Shown: positions 62,389-64,000 of the stretch, one piece after another
How the letters are laid out: every line of letters begins with the position of its first letter
Numbering within the stretch: the first letter of the stretch is position 1
Source of the DNA: Deinococcus deserti VCD115
GTDB lineage: Bacteria > Deinococcota > Deinococci > Deinococcales > Deinococcaceae
Direction of reading: 5' to 3'
Assembly: GCF_000020685.1 (NCBI RefSeq)
Contig: NC_012526.1
Coordinates: 1,218,001 to 1,282,000, forward strand
Length of the DNA: 64,000 nucleotides
The notes under the pieces: model-generated
Seen by the model: only the letters and a program-made list of their open reading frames with translations
What the model was told of the DNA's origin: nothing
Databases searched by the model: none
Made by a program: the position numbers and the translations under genes

Positions 62389-63405
62389 TTATTTGGGGGC
62401 AGGCGCGGCTGTAACCTTCACCACATCGGGGAAGGACTCGGTTTTCATCTTGGCAATCTGAGAATTGAGGTATTTCTGCGCAGCTTCCCGGGTCAGCTGT
62501 TCACGAATGACAGGCGCAGCTTCGGCCAGTGGAACCATTCCGGCTTCGGTGCGCTTGGACACCAGCACGACGTGCCATCCGAACTCGGACTGGACGATCT
62601 GGGGGGTGTTCAGCGGGCCGGTGAAGCTGGCCTTGTCGAAGGTGGCAACCATGTCGCCTTCTCCGAAGCAGCCCAGGTCGCCGCCCTGCGCAGCACTTCC
62701 AGGATCCTGGCTCTTGCTGGTAGCAATTTTGGCAAAGTCTCCGCCGGCCTGCAGCTCTTTGACCACGGCCTGGGCTTCAGCCTGAGATTTGACCAGAATA
62801 TGCCGGGCACACGCTTCACGCTGACGCATAAACGAAGTGCGGTTGAGGTTGTAGTTGCCTGCCACCACAGCGTCTCCGAACTTGAAGCGGCTCTGGATGG
62901 ACCGGAGGTAGGTGCCGACGATCAGCTGCCGCTCGAGATCGGCACGCAGGTCTGCTTCGCTGGCATACCCGGTGCCACTCAGGGCATCGGCAAATTCGGC
63001 GTCACTTTCAAAATCGGCGCGAGCATCGGCCACCTGCTTGTCTATCTCGGCGGCGTCGGCCTTGACGCTGCCGCGGGCCAGCTGGTAAACAGCGCGGTCA
63101 CGCAGATACTGCTTGAGAAATTCGCCGCGGGCGTCGTTGAATTCTGCCATGTAGCTTTCTTCGAACGGTACGCCCTGAGAATTCAGCACCCGGGCCACGG
63201 CCTGCCGGAAGGCACGGTTGAATTCGGCCAGGGTGATGACCTCCTGGCCGATCCGTCCCACGACGGCGCTGTCCTGCGCCGCGGATGTCTGAGCCGGCGC
63301 GGTCTGCGCAGGAGCAGGCGTCGCAGGTGTGGTGCTTGGAGGCGTGGTCGTTTGGGCCAGGGCGCCGCCTCCAAGCAGCGCCAGCGTGATCAGGAGTTGT
63401 TTCAC
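62389..63405 (-). CDS. Exported peptidyl-prolyl isomerase, SurA/PrsA-like
   Basis: A 338-residue secreted foldase. A signal peptide (about residues 1-18) is followed by a Thr-, Pro- and Ala-rich linker to about 45, a SurA_N-like helical domain (Gln-Glu-Val-Ile-Thr-Leu-Ala-Glu-Phe near 55), and a PpiC rotamase domain from about 200 (Ala-Arg-His-Ile-Leu-Val, then Gly-Gly-Asp-Leu-Gly-Cys-Phe-Gly-Glu-Gly-Asp-Met-Val, then Phe-Gly-Trp-His-Val-Val). It should help fold outer-membrane or S-layer proteins. The GTG start 63405 lies 7 nt after TAAAGT, and the gap GGGAGGC could also act as a ribosome binding site. Confidence 0.88.
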   Translation of the reverse strand: MKQLLITLALLGGGALAQTTTPPSTTPATPAPAQTAPAQTSAAQDSAVVGRIGQEVITLAEFNRAFRQAVARVLNSQGVPFEESYMAEFNDARGEFLKQYLRDRAVYQLARGSVKADAAEIDKQVADARADFESDAEFADALSGTGYASEADLRADLERQLIVGTYLRSIQSRFKFGDAVVAGNYNLNRTSFMRQREACARHILVKSQAEAQAVVKELQAGGDFAKIATSKSQDPGSAAQGGDLGCFGEGDMVATFDKASFTGPLNTPQIVQSEFGWHVVLVSKRTEAGMVPLAEAAPVIREQLTREAAQKYLNSQIAKMKTESFPDVVKVTAAPAPK

Positions 63406-63412
63406 GCCTCCC

Positions 63413-63418
63413 ACTTTA
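63413..63418 (-). promoter_or_regulatory. -10 box TAAAGT before the PpiC-type isomerase gene
   Basis: TAAAGT ends 7 nt before GTG 63405 on the minus strand. Confidence 0.55.
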
Positions 63419-63527
63419 GCGCGCACATTTCAGCCCTCACTGTGTAGCAGGTGAAGGCAGGGAAAGAACAGTGGGTCAACCACGTCGTCCCGCTTCATGT
63501 CGAAGGCGGTCCGGGAACAGGGGCTGA

Positions 63528-63533
63528 TACAAT
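63528..63533 (+). promoter_or_regulatory. -10 box TACAAT, leaderless promoter of the FemAB-family gene
   Basis: TACAAT ends 7 nt before GTG 63541; the closest match to TATAAT among the leaderless boxes here. Confidence 0.65.
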
Positions 63534-63540
63534 CCGCCCC

Positions 63541-64000
63541 GTGCGCCTGACCCTGCAAGAAACGACCGACCCGCGTGTCTACGACGATGCGGTGAGCCGC
63601 CTGCCCATTACCAGTGCCCTGCAGGGCTGGGGCTACGGCGAGGCAAGGCGCGCCCTCGGGCAGACTCCGGTACGGTACCTGATCACCCGGGACGGCCAGA
63701 CGGTCGGTGCTGTGCAGCTGATCCGCAAACGGCTGGTCCCTGGCTTTTCTACGCTGTACGCCCCACGCGGCCCCGCTCTGGAAAGTCTGGACCTTCTGCC
63801 GGCCGTTGCTGACGCAGTGAAGAAAATTGCCCGGCCGACGGACGCCCTATTGAAGATCGAGCCCCCGGTGCCTCTGCCTGCCAACGACGACAGCCGCGCC
63901 ATTCCTGAAAGTTACGGACCGTTTCAGCGTGCGGCCACCGAGCAGCCGGAGCACACCATCGTGGCGGACCTGCGTCAGAACGAAGACGAGCTGTTCGCAG
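63541..64000 (+). CDS. FemAB/FemX family peptidyltransferase, N-terminal part
   Basis: The frame from GTG 63541 is open to the window end and gives the first 153 residues. Leu-Gln-Gly-Trp-Gly-Tyr-Gly-Glu near residue 29, Val-Gly-Ala-Val-Gln-Leu, Tyr-Ala-Pro-Arg-Gly-Pro and Glu-His-Thr-Ile-Val-Ala-Asp-Leu at the end match the aminoacyl-tRNA-dependent FemABX enzymes that build peptidoglycan cross-bridges (glycine on ornithine in Deinococcus). The 3' half lies outside the window. Divergent from the isomerase gene. Confidence 0.85.
   Translation, partial: MRLTLQETTDPRVYDDAVSRLPITSALQGWGYGEARRALGQTPVRYLITRDGQTVGAVQLIRKRLVPGFSTLYAPRGPALESLDLLPAVADAVKKIARPTDALLKIEPPVPLPANDDSRAIPESYGPFQRAATEQPEHTIVADLRQNEDELFA

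Overview
This 64 kb window is chromosomal DNA from a Deinococcus. The GC-rich composition, the LysW-type lysine genes (lysY, lysZ), a single-chain SecDF, FemX-like and NagZ/GH20 cell-wall genes, and above all the very frequent arrangement of a TANNNT -10 box 5-8 nt before an ATG or GTG (leaderless transcription) all point to this genus. A MreB gene suggests a rod-shaped species rather than a coccus such as D. radiodurans; that is inference. I saw no rRNA, tRNA, CRISPR array, insertion sequence or prophage. Most of the window is core chromosome.

Layout. 1-8.4 kb: end of an ABC-2 type permease operon, a carboxymuconolactone decarboxylase-like protein, an old yellow enzyme, an ABC ATPase, a Crp/Fnr regulator, a fumarylacetoacetate hydrolase family enzyme, an acyl-CoA dehydrogenase, holA, a small Ser/Thr kinase and a secreted protein. 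8.4-9.1 kb is a gene-free gap. 9.1-14 kb: argJ, a membrane protein, a degenerate AroE-like protein and a lipoprotein alpha/beta hydrolase. 14-23 kb: a dipeptide-type ABC importer (dppA, B and C, without ATPases), a GH20 hexosaminidase, a sugar-binding protein and, divergently, a NagZ-type GH3 enzyme; together these look like peptide and amino-sugar scavenging or wall recycling. 23-32.6 kb: degV, an MmsB-like dehydrogenase, SPFH and YchJ proteins, a TrmH-family RNA methyltransferase coupled to a coiled-coil protein, a CheY-like regulator, a DinB-like protein, a small GNAT, a metallo-beta-lactamase and lysY. 32.7-41.2 kb: secDF, the rimP-nusA-ylxR-infB operon, minC and an S1-domain protein. 41.3-52.5 kb: an HtrA protease, lysZ, ispH, a PlsY/acyl-ACP-reductase-like fusion, nnrDE, a tail-anchored TPR protein, rsmA and a PfkB kinase. 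52.5-64 kb: a methyltransferase, an lptF-like/glycosyltransferase/polysaccharide deacetylase operon, fabZ, mreB, a second acyl-CoA dehydrogenase, ilvD, a PpiC-type isomerase and the start of a FemAB-family gene.

Regulation is the most striking part. About thirty genes carry a -10 box so close to the start codon that the mRNA should begin at or within a few bases of it, and this fixes many start codons. Three promoters (two acyl-CoA dehydrogenases and a metallo-beta-lactamase) share a CTAACG-N2-CGTTAG-type palindrome overlapping or abutting a TAGGCT -10 box, which suggests one TetR-type repressor acting on all three. Three other genes (lptF-like, an 86-residue membrane protein and the S1-domain gene) are preceded by a very short leaderless reading frame (11-21 codons) that ends exactly at, or just inside, the main gene; this may be a translational-coupling device. 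A terminator-like hairpin lies in the leader of the rimP-nusA-infB operon.
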